From: an uncultured Roseburia sp.
GTDB lineage: Bacteria; Bacillota; Clostridia; Lachnospirales; Lachnospiraceae
Assembly (NCBI GenBank): GCA_945787015.1
Contig: CALZGM010000010.1
Coordinates: forward strand, 1-64,000
Length of the DNA: 64,000 nt
Direction: 5' to 3'
Positions 9,969-19,367 of the stretch are shown here, one piece after another. A program made the translations under genes and the position numbers. The notes under the pieces are model-generated. The model saw only the letters and a program-made list of their open reading frames with translations, was not told where the DNA came from and ran no database searches. How positions within the stretch are numbered: position 1 is the first letter of the stretch; each line of letters opens with the position of its first letter.

Positions 9969-11350
9969 CAATTCGTCATCCCTCCAGTTATTGTAGTAAT
10001 CGGTTCTACATCTGCAAATTTATTCGCAAAAGCCCCAGCAGGATAAATATCTACTTTGACGTCAAAAAGACGTTCTCCACTTACTTTATCTACTAATGTC
10101 GTTGCACCAGAAGTGCCTACTCCTGTCAAGATTTCTGTTGTAACCACTCCATTTACAGACCAATTTGCTTGTCCACCAGTAACTTCTGTTTGATCTTTTA
10201 TATTCTTATTTAAGTTCGTATAGATTGCTGTATTGGTACCATGATCACTTAATAATACCGTTTCTATAACATCCACATTTACTTTGTAACCATTTTCTTT
10301 TGCCAATAAATCAGTATCATCTGTTTCTTGTTTAGCAATAATAACATTCACGTCTATATCATTGTGATTTACAATCTGAATCTTATCTGTTACATGACCT
10401 GCTTTTGAGCTATACCATGGTTCATAGAATAAATAAATACTCTCTAGTACAGCTTCTGGTTTTAAACTATTTTCAAAAATAACGTCTGTTAACTCTGATT
10501 CTTCCGTTGCATTGGAAGGATAGACTCCTCCATTCCAGGAATACTCATAGGAAACTGTTACCATTTGATAATCTTTTGATCCATCATTGTACTGTCTAAT
10601 ATCAATGCTTATGCAACGGCTAATATCCGACTCATTAAGAGTCGGTTGCTTGTTTTTAATGGCAGTCATTACTTCCTGATTATTCTTTGTTACTACTGAA
10701 ATAGCATCTCTACCATTATTTATTTTGTTTGCAGAGATTAGTGAGAACTCATTAATTGACTTTTTATCAGAACCTATTTCTATCGCTGTTCCGGAATCTA
10801 CTGTTGATGGTGTAATAGAGATTAGTGCATCATAGTAGTAATTACCTGCATCCGAAGCAATATTACTTACACCAAAATAATAATGATGACTACTCTGTCC
10901 CACAAATTTTGCTGGAGTTCTAGATGTTGCACAAACATAACTGCTTGTATATCCAAAGTTGATTAAGTCATCCGGATTTGTAACATAATCCGGTATTCCA
11001 CCTTCACTCGGAAATTTTGCTTTCTCATAATTTGGCTTTTTTGTAGAATCTGTTTCTTTATTTAGAAATTCACTCGTTTCTGATGTTGAAACTACATTCG
11101 TAAATACTTTAAAATCCTTATTAGCAGTACCCGGATAGTTAAACTGTCTAGAAATATCCTCCAAGGAATTTGACTTTAAACCTTCCATAATATTCTGCGC
11201 AATTTCAGTTGTCCGAAGCTTCTCTTTTGCCTTCGCATTTGTATGTGCAGAAATTACAAAACCTCGTAGAAGTGGTAGAACAATGATTGCAAGAATTGTA
11301 ACAGTTACAAGCAATTCTACCAATGTTAACCCTTTGTTATTCTTTTTCAT
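9968..11350 (-). CDS. Type IV prepilin-like minor pilin, large
   Basis: The protein has about 460 residues. The leader MKKNNKG is followed by LTLVELLVTVTILAIIVLPLL: a prepilin peptidase site with Leu at +1 and Glu at +5, in the style of GspI/PilV. It is much longer than a normal minor pilin and has a beta-rich C-terminal domain. ATG 11350 is preferred because GTGAGG stands six bases upstream, whereas ATG 11365 has its purines directly against the start codon. Together with the next three genes it forms the minor pilin block of the operon. Confidence 0.83.
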   Translation of the reverse strand: MKKNNKGLTLVELLVTVTILAIIVLPLLRGFVISAHTNAKAKEKLRTTEIAQNIMEGLKSNSLEDISRQFNYPGTANKDFKVFTNVVSTSETSEFLNKETDSTKKPNYEKAKFPSEGGIPDYVTNPDDLINFGYTSSYVCATSRTPAKFVGQSSHHYYFGVSNIASDAGNYYYDALISITPSTVDSGTAIEIGSDKKSINEFSLISANKINNGRDAISVVTKNNQEVMTAIKNKQPTLNESDISRCISIDIRQYNDGSKDYQMVTVSYEYSWNGGVYPSNATEESELTDVIFENSLKPEAVLESIYLFYEPWYSSKAGHVTDKIQIVNHNDIDVNVIIAKQETDDTDLLAKENGYKVNVDVIETVLLSDHGTNTAIYTNLNKNIKDQTEVTGGQANWSVNGVVTTEILTGVGTSGATTLVDKVSGERLFDVKVDIYPAGAFANKFADVEPITTITGGMTN

Positions 11351-11400
11351 CCTTGTCCTCACCATCCTTTCATTTTTCTTACAAAAATTCTTTCCAACTA

Positions 11401-12078
11401 TTAGTTGCTAACTGTAGTTCCAAAAATATTATTTGTTCCATGCTTAATTGCCGGAATATCCGCCTTTTCGTAGTCCTTATCCTGTCCAAAAACAAAGTAA
11501 GACTCAAAGCTTAAGCTCCCTGTTATTTTTCCTGTAGAATGATCATAAGTAGCTACGATTGTAGAAATACTTCTCTTATTCTTATCTGTTACGATTTCTT
11601 TAATAAGAGATTTTAATCCTTTATAAGAAGTATCATAGCTTAAACTTGTATTTACATCATATAAAGTATACTGGCTAGCTGCATCTGCTACGGTGTCCTG
11701 CACTACTGCATCTGCACTTGTAGCTTGTCCATTAAGAACCGCCAATGTAGGTTCACTAATTGTTAGAACCGGAATTGTTGTCTCAGTTACTTTTTCTAAG
11801 TAAACCACATCCATAATTCCATTCTCAATTCTTAATGAAGAAGGGAACTCTGCTAAAACTAATTCCACTTCGCTCTTCATACGCTTTGTTTCATTTCTAT
11901 ATTCTTCTTCCTTCTCAATCATTTGCTGTAATTCAGCAACTTTTACATTCAAATTGGCATTTTCGTTTTCAATTCGTGTATTTTTTTCAAGAGTTGGCTT
12001 TAATACAAAAAAGTAGCTTACGGCAACCACGATTATAGCAGCTAATATAATTAAAAGTTTTTTATCTTTACTAGACAT
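11401..12078 (-). CDS. pilO: PilO-like inner alignment-complex protein
   Basis: The protein has 225 residues. One N-terminal membrane segment (about 8-27) is followed by a coiled coil rich in Glu, Asn and Lys (about 30-75) and a small alpha/beta domain. That layout and the position directly after the PilM-PilN gene match PilO, which pairs with PilN and links the cytoplasmic motor to the pilus. Sequence identity in this family is low, so the call rests on architecture and neighbourhood. Confidence 0.75.
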   Translation of the reverse strand: MSSKDKKLLIILAAIIVVAVSYFFVLKPTLEKNTRIENENANLNVKVAELQQMIEKEEEYRNETKRMKSEVELVLAEFPSSLRIENGIMDVVYLEKVTETTIPVLTISEPTLAVLNGQATSADAVVQDTVADAASQYTLYDVNTSLSYDTSYKGLKSLIKEIVTDKNKRSISTIVATYDHSTGKITGSLSFESYFVFGQDKDYEKADIPAIKHGTNNIFGTTVSN

Positions 12079-12112
12079 AATAATTCTCTACTGCCTCCTT
12101 ACTGTTCATTTT

Positions 12113-13780
12113 CTACTGTTCTACTGGTTCGACGTATAAACATTCTACAGAAAAGCTTACTGTTGATACGCCTGCTTCATCTTTTGAATCAGCAATTGTG
12201 GATACATTTCCAACTATAATCGATTCAAAGCTACGAAGCTGATTAATCACATCTGCTACAGCAGATTTACTTGTCACTTCAATGTTTAAATGAACAGAAA
12301 CATCGCTTGCGCTTAATGTTAACACATTGATTTCTGAAGGCATCTTCTGTTCTAACTCTTCAATAAATGCTACTAAATTATCATTGTGACTGCTTGCCGC
12401 TTTTTCAATCGACTTTGCCCAATCATAATTTGCCTTCGCTGCATCATATTCGGCTACGATTTCTTCTATGTATTCTAATTCTTTTACCTGTGTAGTAAGT
12501 TTTAGATTTTCCGCCATTACCATTGCATTTGAGATCATTGCATACGCTGCCAGCGATGCTGCCACAATCAAACCAAGACCGCAGATAAGAATAGATGACA
12601 GATAAGAATCACCGCTGCCTTCCTTTTCCGCACCCTTGCCACGCTTTGCCTTATCGCCTTTTTTCTCTGAGAACGGAATGCTGACCTGCTCTACTCCTGC
12701 ACCGATGCAGGCAAAAAATTCTGCAACATGAATTTTCTCTTCTTCTGCTTTTTTTGCCATTGCCAAATCATCAAACTGCTGAACCGCAACCACCTTGTAA
12801 TTCAGTTCATTTGACATGAGCTTGCTTAAACCGCTGCAGACAGAACCAAGTCCGATTAAATAGACTTTTTCAATCTTCTTTTCTGCATTTCTGGACTGAT
12901 AATAGTCAAAGATTCTCGAAATGCTTCCAATCAAAGTACGTAAATCGTCTGTAATCTTTAAGCGAAGCTGTTTCAGTTTTTCAGCATCCACTTCACTCTC
13001 GCGGTCTTCGCCTTCTTCCACAGTCCCGCCGGTCTGGTCGAAACGGCGATAGATGCAGGTCTTACGGCTTAATACCTTAAGTGCCTCACTTGCATCGATG
13101 TTCGTTCCAAAAAGTTTACTTTCCTGGACTGCATTCACTGCATCAGAAACACCGTAATTGACACTTCGTTGTAACTGAATGGTTCCATTTTCCACAATTG
13201 TAATAATGGATGAGTCTTCATCGACCTTTATTGTTACCTTAATATCCTCAGGGAGTTCCCGAACCATCAGTTTTTTGATGGAATTTCCCATGTTATCAAG
13301 TCCTACCAACATAAGCCCGCAAGACTCTGCCAGTTTCTCGTAAGAACCGATAATATCCTTCGGAACAGCAAGAACTGCTAACTGCAGCTTCTTTTCGCTG
13401 CCGTCTTCCACCTTACCGAGTGATTCATAGGTCAGTTCATATTGATTTAAATCCACCGGGAAATAATCCGATGCATTGGTATTTAAAAAATCTGCAATAC
13501 GATTTTCCTTAATATCCGGTATCGTAATGGTACGATTCGCAACACGGCTGGAATTTAATACAAAAATCGCACGTTTTGTTGAAATACTGCGTTCCGCTAA
13601 ATTATTCCGTAACGTGGAAACAAAAATATCATTTGCAGTCACACTTCCATCTGTCAAAACATTTGGCGGTGTTGCAAATGTAAATACATTATAAATCTTC
13701 GGATTTTTCACCTTATAATCCAGTTCCGCTACACGGGTAATTCCGGAACCGATTTCAATACTCAAAATTTTATTTGCCAT
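12113..13780 (-). CDS. pilM: PilM-PilN fusion, pilus alignment complex
   Basis: The protein has 555 residues. The first part (about 1-360) is an actin-like PilM ATPase: it opens with ILSIEIGSGITRVAEL (phosphate-1 loop) and has the pilus-type segment DYFPVDLNQYELTYE. A charged linker leads to one membrane helix (about 385-410), a coiled coil and a PilN-like ferredoxin-fold domain near the C-terminus. In most systems PilM (cytoplasm) and PilN (membrane) are separate and bind through the short PilN N-terminus; here they are one chain, which fixes a 1:1 ratio. The start has a GGAGGAG site. Confidence 0.88.
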   Translation of the reverse strand: MANKILSIEIGSGITRVAELDYKVKNPKIYNVFTFATPPNVLTDGSVTANDIFVSTLRNNLAERSISTKRAIFVLNSSRVANRTITIPDIKENRIADFLNTNASDYFPVDLNQYELTYESLGKVEDGSEKKLQLAVLAVPKDIIGSYEKLAESCGLMLVGLDNMGNSIKKLMVRELPEDIKVTIKVDEDSSIITIVENGTIQLQRSVNYGVSDAVNAVQESKLFGTNIDASEALKVLSRKTCIYRRFDQTGGTVEEGEDRESEVDAEKLKQLRLKITDDLRTLIGSISRIFDYYQSRNAEKKIEKVYLIGLGSVCSGLSKLMSNELNYKVVAVQQFDDLAMAKKAEEEKIHVAEFFACIGAGVEQVSIPFSEKKGDKAKRGKGAEKEGSGDSYLSSILICGLGLIVAASLAAYAMISNAMVMAENLKLTTQVKELEYIEEIVAEYDAAKANYDWAKSIEKAASSHNDNLVAFIEELEQKMPSEINVLTLSASDVSVHLNIEVTSKSAVADVINQLRSFESIIVGNVSTIADSKDEAGVSTVSFSVECLYVEPVEQ

Positions 13781-13842
13781 CTCATTTTCTCCTCCACGGA
13801 TTTTGTTTCTATCTTATCGTCTGTCAGACGTTATGTTCGATT

Positions 13843-14601
13843 TCAAAAAAGCATTCCGAAGTACCAGCTTATCATGGCATCTCCGAAAAGCGCTGCGATT
13901 CCTATTCCGACGGATAAATACGGGCCCATCGCAAGAACCCGGTCGGCATTGCTTATCTTCATACGAAGAATATGTATGATGGATCCAATGATGCATCCCA
14001 AGAAAAAGGCAAGAAGGATTCTCTTCCACCCTAGCAGTAGCCCTGCTACCGCCATAAGCTTTACATCTCCTCCACCGATTGCTGTGCCCTTACTAATGTA
14101 AAAAATTAATAGCAAAGGAATACTGACGCATAGGAACCCTGACAAATGTGACAACCAATTGTGATAATCGATTGCTGTGCCAAGGATTCCTAAGCACAGT
14201 ATAAAAATATTAAGTCCAATGGGAATTTCATAGGTTCTCCAATCTATCACACTTAAAACCAAAAGTGCAGATGCGAGTAAACTATACAAGATGCTTTCCC
14301 ATGTAAAGCCTTGTACTACAAAAATAATCACGTATAAAAGACCGTTTACCGCCTCAACTATAGGGTATTGAGGTGAAATCGGCTCTTTACATTTGCGGCA
14401 TCTTCCACGAAGAAAGAGCCAGCTAAATACCGGAATCATATCATACCAGGAAAGCTGATACCCACACTTCATACAGTGGGACCTTTCGGTCACCACTGTC
14501 TCGTGCTTTGGTATCCGGAATATGCAGACATTTAAAAAGCTGCCTATTACAATTCCAAATATGAAAATCACAAGATAAATCGGTATCAGTTCCTGGTACA
14601 T
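13843..14601 (-). CDS. pilD: Type IV prepilin leader peptidase / N-methyltransferase PilD
   Basis: The protein has 252 residues, the usual length. It is a polytopic membrane aspartyl protease that removes prepilin leaders after the conserved Gly and methylates the new N-terminus. The N-terminal cytoplasmic domain carries the zinc tetrad as CMKC and CRKC. The two catalytic Asp lie in SVIDWRTYEIP and GGGDVKL. It sits between the major pilin and pilM and should process all five pilin-like proteins of the operon. Confidence 0.95.
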   Translation of the reverse strand: MYQELIPIYLVIFIFGIVIGSFLNVCIFRIPKHETVVTERSHCMKCGYQLSWYDMIPVFSWLFLRGRCRKCKEPISPQYPIVEAVNGLLYVIIFVVQGFTWESILYSLLASALLVLSVIDWRTYEIPIGLNIFILCLGILGTAIDYHNWLSHLSGFLCVSIPLLLIFYISKGTAIGGGDVKLMAVAGLLLGWKRILLAFFLGCIIGSIIHILRMKISNADRVLAMGPYLSVGIGIAALFGDAMISWYFGMLF

Positions 14602-14641
14602 AGGGTTATATGGTTCCTTTCAGTCTAATTAAAAAATATTC

Positions 14642-15085
14642 TTATTCTCCTGCTGGAGCAGCTGGAGTATTATTAGATGTTCCATCAAGATGATATGTTG
14701 TTCCTTTTACATCAGCTGAAGTACCTGAAACTACCCATTTACCATTAGTATATGTAATAGTTACACTTGACCAACTACCATATTTAAATGTAATATTTGG
14801 AATCCCTGCGGTAGCAGGTCCTTTAAAATCAACACCTGTAGTTTTTCCATCAGCTGTTTTAACTTCAACTAAACTAGCAATATCTGTAACCGTTTCCTCG
14901 TTTGCTGCCGCATAAACGTCAACTGCATTTAATAATGTTTCTACATTCTGAATATCTGTGCTAATCTTTGCACGTGTTGTGTAGCCCATAAACTGAGGAG
15001 CAGCAATACCAACGAAAACTGCCATAATGGCAATAACTACGATTAACTCTACAAGAGAAAATCCTTTGTTGTTCATTTTTTTCAT
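14642..15085 (-). CDS. pilA: Major type IV pilin
   Basis: The protein has 147 residues. The short leader MKKMNNKG is followed by FSLVELIVVIAIMAVFVGIAAPQF, an ideal prepilin site with Phe +1 and Glu +5. The remainder is a small pilin globular domain with an Asn/Thr/Ala/Pro-rich tail and no cysteine pair. Its short length, its strong AAGGAG site and its position between the platform protein and the peptidase make it the best candidate for the main filament subunit. Confidence 0.88.
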   Translation of the reverse strand: MKKMNNKGFSLVELIVVIAIMAVFVGIAAPQFMGYTTRAKISTDIQNVETLLNAVDVYAAANEETVTDIASLVEVKTADGKTTGVDFKGPATAGIPNITFKYGSWSSVTITYTNGKWVVSGTSADVKGTTYHLDGTSNNTPAAPAGE

Positions 15086-15168
15086 AATTTTTTTCTCCTT
15101 TTAAATAAAAAAGTAATTGATATATATCTTAAAAGTCCATGCCCTATACCATGAAACCTTTAATTCAA

Positions 15169-16383
15169 TTATAACTCTCCCATTTGTCCATACATCGACA
15201 GCATTGGGCTCATAATGGCTGTCACTAAAATACCAACCACACCTGCAAGCACAAGGATTACCATTGGTTCCAAAGCAGCCATAACGGTTTGTGTAGTCAT
15301 CTCAACTTCTTCATCATAGTAATCAGCCAGTCGATTTAACATACCTTCCAAATCACCTGTTTCTTCCCCGATTTTTGTCATATGCCCAACCATTGGCGGG
15401 AATAATCCACAATCTATAATCGGTTCTGAAAGAGGTACACCTTTTGCCACTTCTTCTTTCGCCTTGATGATAACACGTTTATAAATATAATTTGTCATGG
15501 TATTTGCTGTAATTGCAAGCGCTTCAATCATTGGAAGTCCGGAATAAATCAAAGTACTTAGCGTTCTCGCATAGTTAGATGCAGCCGACTTAATTGTAAG
15601 CTTTCCGAAAATAGGTATTTTTCTTGCTAATGTACCAAAGAACACTTGTCCACTTGTTGTTCTTTTAAATAACCAAATACCAATGATAGCTGCAATTATA
15701 ACAACGATTAACATCAACCAGTTGTTGATAATAAAATTACTCGTAGCAACAACAGCTTTTGTGATACCAGGAAGTTCTCCCCCCATCTCAGCAAACATAT
15801 CTTCATATGCCGGAATTACTTTTACTAACATAATAACCATAACTACTAAAGCAACAAGCGCCAAAATAATTGGATACATGGCTGTTTTTAAAACAATCCC
15901 TTTCATCTTTGCTGACTTTTCAAAGTGTGTCGCCATTCGTGTGAAGGCCACATCCAATTTACCGGCTGCCTCACCGGCTGCCACCATGGAAACCATGATA
16001 TCCGGAAAAACTTTCGGATATTTTGCGAGTGCCTCCGAAAGGGTCTCACCCTTTTGGATTTCCGCGTGAACACCGCGAATCGCTTTTGCCATGACCTTGT
16101 TCTCTGTCTGTTCGGAAAGCATATCTAAGGTATCCAGAATCGTCACACCCGCATTGACCATGCTGACGAACTGCCGGCAGAAGACACTTAAGTCTCTTGG
16201 CTTTACCCCGGAGCCAATCTGGATGTTAATCTCCTTCGTTAAAGCATTTGCCTTTTCCACACTAAGGACCATAAAGCCGTCTGACTTTAATTTGGAAATT
16301 GCTTCCTCCCTGGTCTGAGCGCTTACATTCCCCTTTTTTTCTTTTCCGCTTTTATCAACTGCTAAGTATGTAAAATCTGCCAA
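15169..16383 (-). CDS. pilC: Type IV pilus inner-membrane platform protein PilC (GspF family)
   Basis: The protein has 404 residues, normal for the family. It begins with the family motif YLAVDKSGKEKKGNVSA and contains two T2SSF domains (about 67-190 and 270-393), each followed by membrane helices. The signatures FCRQFVSMVNAGVTILD and GEETGDLEGML are present. It forms the membrane platform turned by PilB and PilT. It lies 14 bases after pilT, within the same transcript. Confidence 0.95.
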   Translation of the reverse strand: MADFTYLAVDKSGKEKKGNVSAQTREEAISKLKSDGFMVLSVEKANALTKEINIQIGSGVKPRDLSVFCRQFVSMVNAGVTILDTLDMLSEQTENKVMAKAIRGVHAEIQKGETLSEALAKYPKVFPDIMVSMVAAGEAAGKLDVAFTRMATHFEKSAKMKGIVLKTAMYPIILALVALVVMVIMLVKVIPAYEDMFAEMGGELPGITKAVVATSNFIINNWLMLIVVIIAAIIGIWLFKRTTSGQVFFGTLARKIPIFGKLTIKSAASNYARTLSTLIYSGLPMIEALAITANTMTNYIYKRVIIKAKEEVAKGVPLSEPIIDCGLFPPMVGHMTKIGEETGDLEGMLNRLADYYDEEVEMTTQTVMAALEPMVILVLAGVVGILVTAIMSPMLSMYGQMGEL

Positions 16384-16397
16384 AATCTAAATCCTCC

Positions 16398-17456
16398 TTA
16401 TAGGATTTCTACCTTATTGCGCATACCTTCTGTATCATGTGCATAGGTAATCGCCGTCTGTGATGAAATTTGATTTCTATAGAAAATATTTAAGATACAG
16501 TCATCCATCGTCTGCATTCCTTCTTTTTTACAAGTCTGAATCACAGATGGAATCTGGAAAGATTTTCCTTCTCGTATCAGGTTACGGACTGCAGAGTTTG
16601 CAAGTAAGACTTCAAAGGCTGCGATTCGTCCATTCGTATCGCTTCTTGGCATCAACTGCTGTGCAATGACCCCTTCGATAACACCTGCCAACTGAATCCG
16701 AATCTGTTGCTGCTGATGCGGCGGGAAGACGTCAATCATTCGGTCAATGGCATCCGCTGCACTATTGGTATGCAACGTGGAGAATACCAAATGACCGGTC
16801 TCTGCTGCGGTAATCGCAGTAGAAATCGTTTCCAAGTCTCGCATCTCACCTACCAGAATCACATCCGGATCCTGTCGTAAGGCTGCACGAAGTGCATTTG
16901 CATAGGACTGGGTATCGCAGCCAATTTCTCGCTGGTTTACAATCGCTTTTTTGTTCGAATGCAGATACTCGATCGGGTCTTCTAAGGTAATAATGTTCTT
17001 TTTATCACGATTTGCGATGACCTCAATCAGACTCGCAAGTGTCGTCGATTTACCACTACCGGTTGCACCTGTCACAAGTACCAGTCCACGTTTTTTTAAA
17101 GTGAGGTCTACTACGGATTTTGGAATTCCCAGAGTTTCCGTTGACGGAACCTCATAGGAAAGGATTCGAAGTGCTGCCGCATAGGTACCACGCTGTTTAT
17201 AGACATTTGCACGAATTCTCGAAAAGCCCGGAACGGAAAATGCAAAATCCAGTTCTCCCACACTTTCGAGATGCTTTAGCTGCTCTTCTGACATCAGGGG
17301 CCTTAGCATCTCTGTGATTTCATTCGGTCTTAATTTAATTTCATCCTGTGTAATCAATTCTCCGTCAATTCGAAGTGTCAACGGATTTCCCGGTGAAATA
17401 TGTATATCGGATGCACCGTTTTCTTTTGAGAGTCGAAGTACTTCTTCTATCTGCAT
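16398..17456 (-). CDS. pilT: Pilus retraction ATPase PilT
   Basis: The protein has 352 residues, typical for PilT. Walker A is GATGSGKST at about 130-138; the Asp and His boxes and the Walker B (DPDVILVGEMRD) follow. The PilT-specific motif AVRNLIREGK, needed for retraction in known PilT proteins, is near the C-terminus. Its presence next to pilB predicts that these pili can be withdrawn, so twitching motility or DNA uptake are possible roles. Confidence 0.95.
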   Translation of the reverse strand: MQIEEVLRLSKENGASDIHISPGNPLTLRIDGELITQDEIKLRPNEITEMLRPLMSEEQLKHLESVGELDFAFSVPGFSRIRANVYKQRGTYAAALRILSYEVPSTETLGIPKSVVDLTLKKRGLVLVTGATGSGKSTTLASLIEVIANRDKKNIITLEDPIEYLHSNKKAIVNQREIGCDTQSYANALRAALRQDPDVILVGEMRDLETISTAITAAETGHLVFSTLHTNSAADAIDRMIDVFPPHQQQQIRIQLAGVIEGVIAQQLMPRSDTNGRIAAFEVLLANSAVRNLIREGKSFQIPSVIQTCKKEGMQTMDDCILNIFYRNQISSQTAITYAHDTEGMRNKVEIL

Positions 17457-17471
17457 ATGCTTCCCCCTGTC

Positions 17472-19175
17472 TTAGTTTTCATAGGTGATACGTAACATCT
17501 CTTTATAAGAAGTGGTACCGTCTAGTACCAGCTTTACACCGCTCTCTCTTAGGGTATGCATCCCCTCTTCCTGCGCCGCTTTTTTCAATTCATCCGCAGA
17601 AACGTTCTTTGCAATCAGCTGCTTGAGACGTGGTGTAATTGTCATAATCTCATAAATACCGATTCGTCCGTTGTATCCGGTGTTATCACACTGGTCGCAG
17701 CCAACCGGTTCATATAAGGTAAAGTCCTCTGTTAAATCCAATCCCATCAGAGTCTTTTCCTCTGTGGTAGCCTGATAGGCTTTCTTACAATGCGGGCAGA
17801 GTCTTCGAACCAGACGCTGTGCAATGACACCTATCATGGAATCTGCAAGCAAGTAGCTCTCGATTCCCATATCTACCAGACGACTAATGGTTGCTGCAGA
17901 ACTGTTCGTATGCAACGTACTTACCACAAGGTGTCCGGTAATGGATGCCTGTACTGCAATGCCGGCTGTCTCGCCATCTCGAATCTCACCAATCATAATG
18001 ATATCCGGGTCCTGACGTAAAATGGAACGTAAGGCAGTTGCGAAAGTAAGATCCGCTTTTGGATTCACCTGCACCTGATTGATTCCGTCAATATTTGCTT
18101 CTACCGGATCCTCAACGGTGATAATATTTACATCCTCTTTGTTCAATTCACTAAGTGCGGTATAAAGAGTCGTCGACTTACCGCTTCCGGTAGGTCCCGT
18201 TACAAGCAGAATACCGTTCGTGTTCTGTAATATATGGTCAAAAGCCTTAAGCTCTTCCGGGGAAAAACCCAGTTCTTTTTTATCTCTGGTCAAAGCCTTC
18301 TTCTGTGCAAGACGCATAACGCATTTTTCGCCAAATACGGTCGGCAGAATGGAAACACGGATATCGTACTCTCTTCTATCGATGGTCATGGTAATACGGC
18401 CATCCTGCGGTTTTCTTTTTTCTGAAATATCCATACCGCCGATAATCTTAAGTCGGGCGATGATGGCCGGAAGCAAGTGAATGTTGTAGGTGAACTTCTC
18501 ATACAACGCACCATCGATACGGAAACGCACACGAACCTGATGCTCTAATGCTTCAATATGGATATCGGATGCTCTCTGTCTGGCTGCCTGCTCAATCATG
18601 GAATTCACAAGCAGTACGACCGGAGAATTATTGACATCCTGATTATAAGCTTCCTCTTCTTCTGCATTCTTTGCTAATAAACCTTCTCGTTCCTTGGCAT
18701 ATTCCTGTGCCGCCTTTAAGGTCTCGGTATCTCCATAATATTTATCCAACGCAAGTAAAATATCATGCGCAGTTGCAACTGCCGGTTCCGGCTGAAGATT
18801 TGTAATAATCGAGAAGTCATCCAATGCAAGCATATCCATCGGGTCTGACATCGCCACATGAACCACATTCGGATTGTTCTTATCAAATGCATAAGGAATC
18901 ATGACATGTTTACGAAGAACACTCTCATTTATCAGATTTAAGACCTCATCCGGAATATTCATTCCTGAAAGGCTCACCGCTTCCATGCAAAGCTGTACAG
19001 AAAGTGCCCTGGCGATGTCATCTTCTGTGGTCGCCCCCATCTCAATCAGTGTTTCTCCGATTTTTTTACCACTTTCTTTTGCAATAGGGAGTGCTTTTTC
19101 TAATTGTTCCTCCGTGATTACATGCTCATTGATCAGCATATCTCCGATACGCTTTTTCTGTGTCCTGTGTGCCAT
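17472..19175 (-). CDS. pilB: Pilus extension ATPase PilB with MshEN-like N-terminal domain
   Basis: The protein has 567 residues. Residues about 8-60 show two related helical motifs (RIGDMLINEHVITEEQL and KIGETLIEMGATTEDDI), the pattern of the MshEN/T2SSE_N domain, which binds cyclic di-GMP in several PilB/GspE-type ATPases. Walker A is GPTGSGKST at about 327-335, Walker B DPDIIMIGEIRD. A zinc tetracysteine (CPHC and CDQC) is near the C-terminus. It is the first gene of the operon, 26 bases or so after the predicted transcript start, with a purine-rich ribosome site. It powers pilus growth. Confidence 0.95.
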   Translation of the reverse strand: MAHRTQKKRIGDMLINEHVITEEQLEKALPIAKESGKKIGETLIEMGATTEDDIARALSVQLCMEAVSLSGMNIPDEVLNLINESVLRKHVMIPYAFDKNNPNVVHVAMSDPMDMLALDDFSIITNLQPEPAVATAHDILLALDKYYGDTETLKAAQEYAKEREGLLAKNAEEEEAYNQDVNNSPVVLLVNSMIEQAARQRASDIHIEALEHQVRVRFRIDGALYEKFTYNIHLLPAIIARLKIIGGMDISEKRKPQDGRITMTIDRREYDIRVSILPTVFGEKCVMRLAQKKALTRDKKELGFSPEELKAFDHILQNTNGILLVTGPTGSGKSTTLYTALSELNKEDVNIITVEDPVEANIDGINQVQVNPKADLTFATALRSILRQDPDIIMIGEIRDGETAGIAVQASITGHLVVSTLHTNSSAATISRLVDMGIESYLLADSMIGVIAQRLVRRLCPHCKKAYQATTEEKTLMGLDLTEDFTLYEPVGCDQCDNTGYNGRIGIYEIMTITPRLKQLIAKNVSADELKKAAQEEGMHTLRESGVKLVLDGTTSYKEMLRITYEN

Positions 19176-19208
19176 GATGATCTCTCCCCCACCTACTTAT
19201 TCATAATA

Positions 19209-19237
19209 ATATTATCGCTTTAGACAAAATGTGGCAA
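19209..19237 (-). promoter_or_regulatory. Promoter of the type IV pilus operon
   Basis: On the minus strand: -35 TTGCCA (19232-19237), 17-bp spacer, -10 TAATAT (19209-19214). The start of transcription should fall near 19202, giving a leader of about 27 bases before pilB. An alternative TTGACA at about 19290-19300 has no good -10 partner. Confidence 0.75.
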
Positions 19238-19335
19238 GTTTTTTTCCAAATTAATCAATATTCTTTTCTGTTTTACTACTTTTTTTCTTATTTTGTCAAT
19301 AATTAAATATGGTCCTTTCTACCTAATTTGACACA

Positions 19336-19366
19336 AAACGACATTTAAACGGTGCGAAACGACATT
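19336..19366. repeat. Direct repeat upstream of the pilus promoter
   Basis: AAACGACATT occurs at 19336-19345 and again at 19357-19366, 21 bp apart (two helical turns), about 100 bp upstream of the pil -35 box and directly behind the sortase stop codon. It could be an activator or repressor site for the pilus operon; nothing else supports this. Confidence 0.4.
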
Positions 19367-19367
19367 C

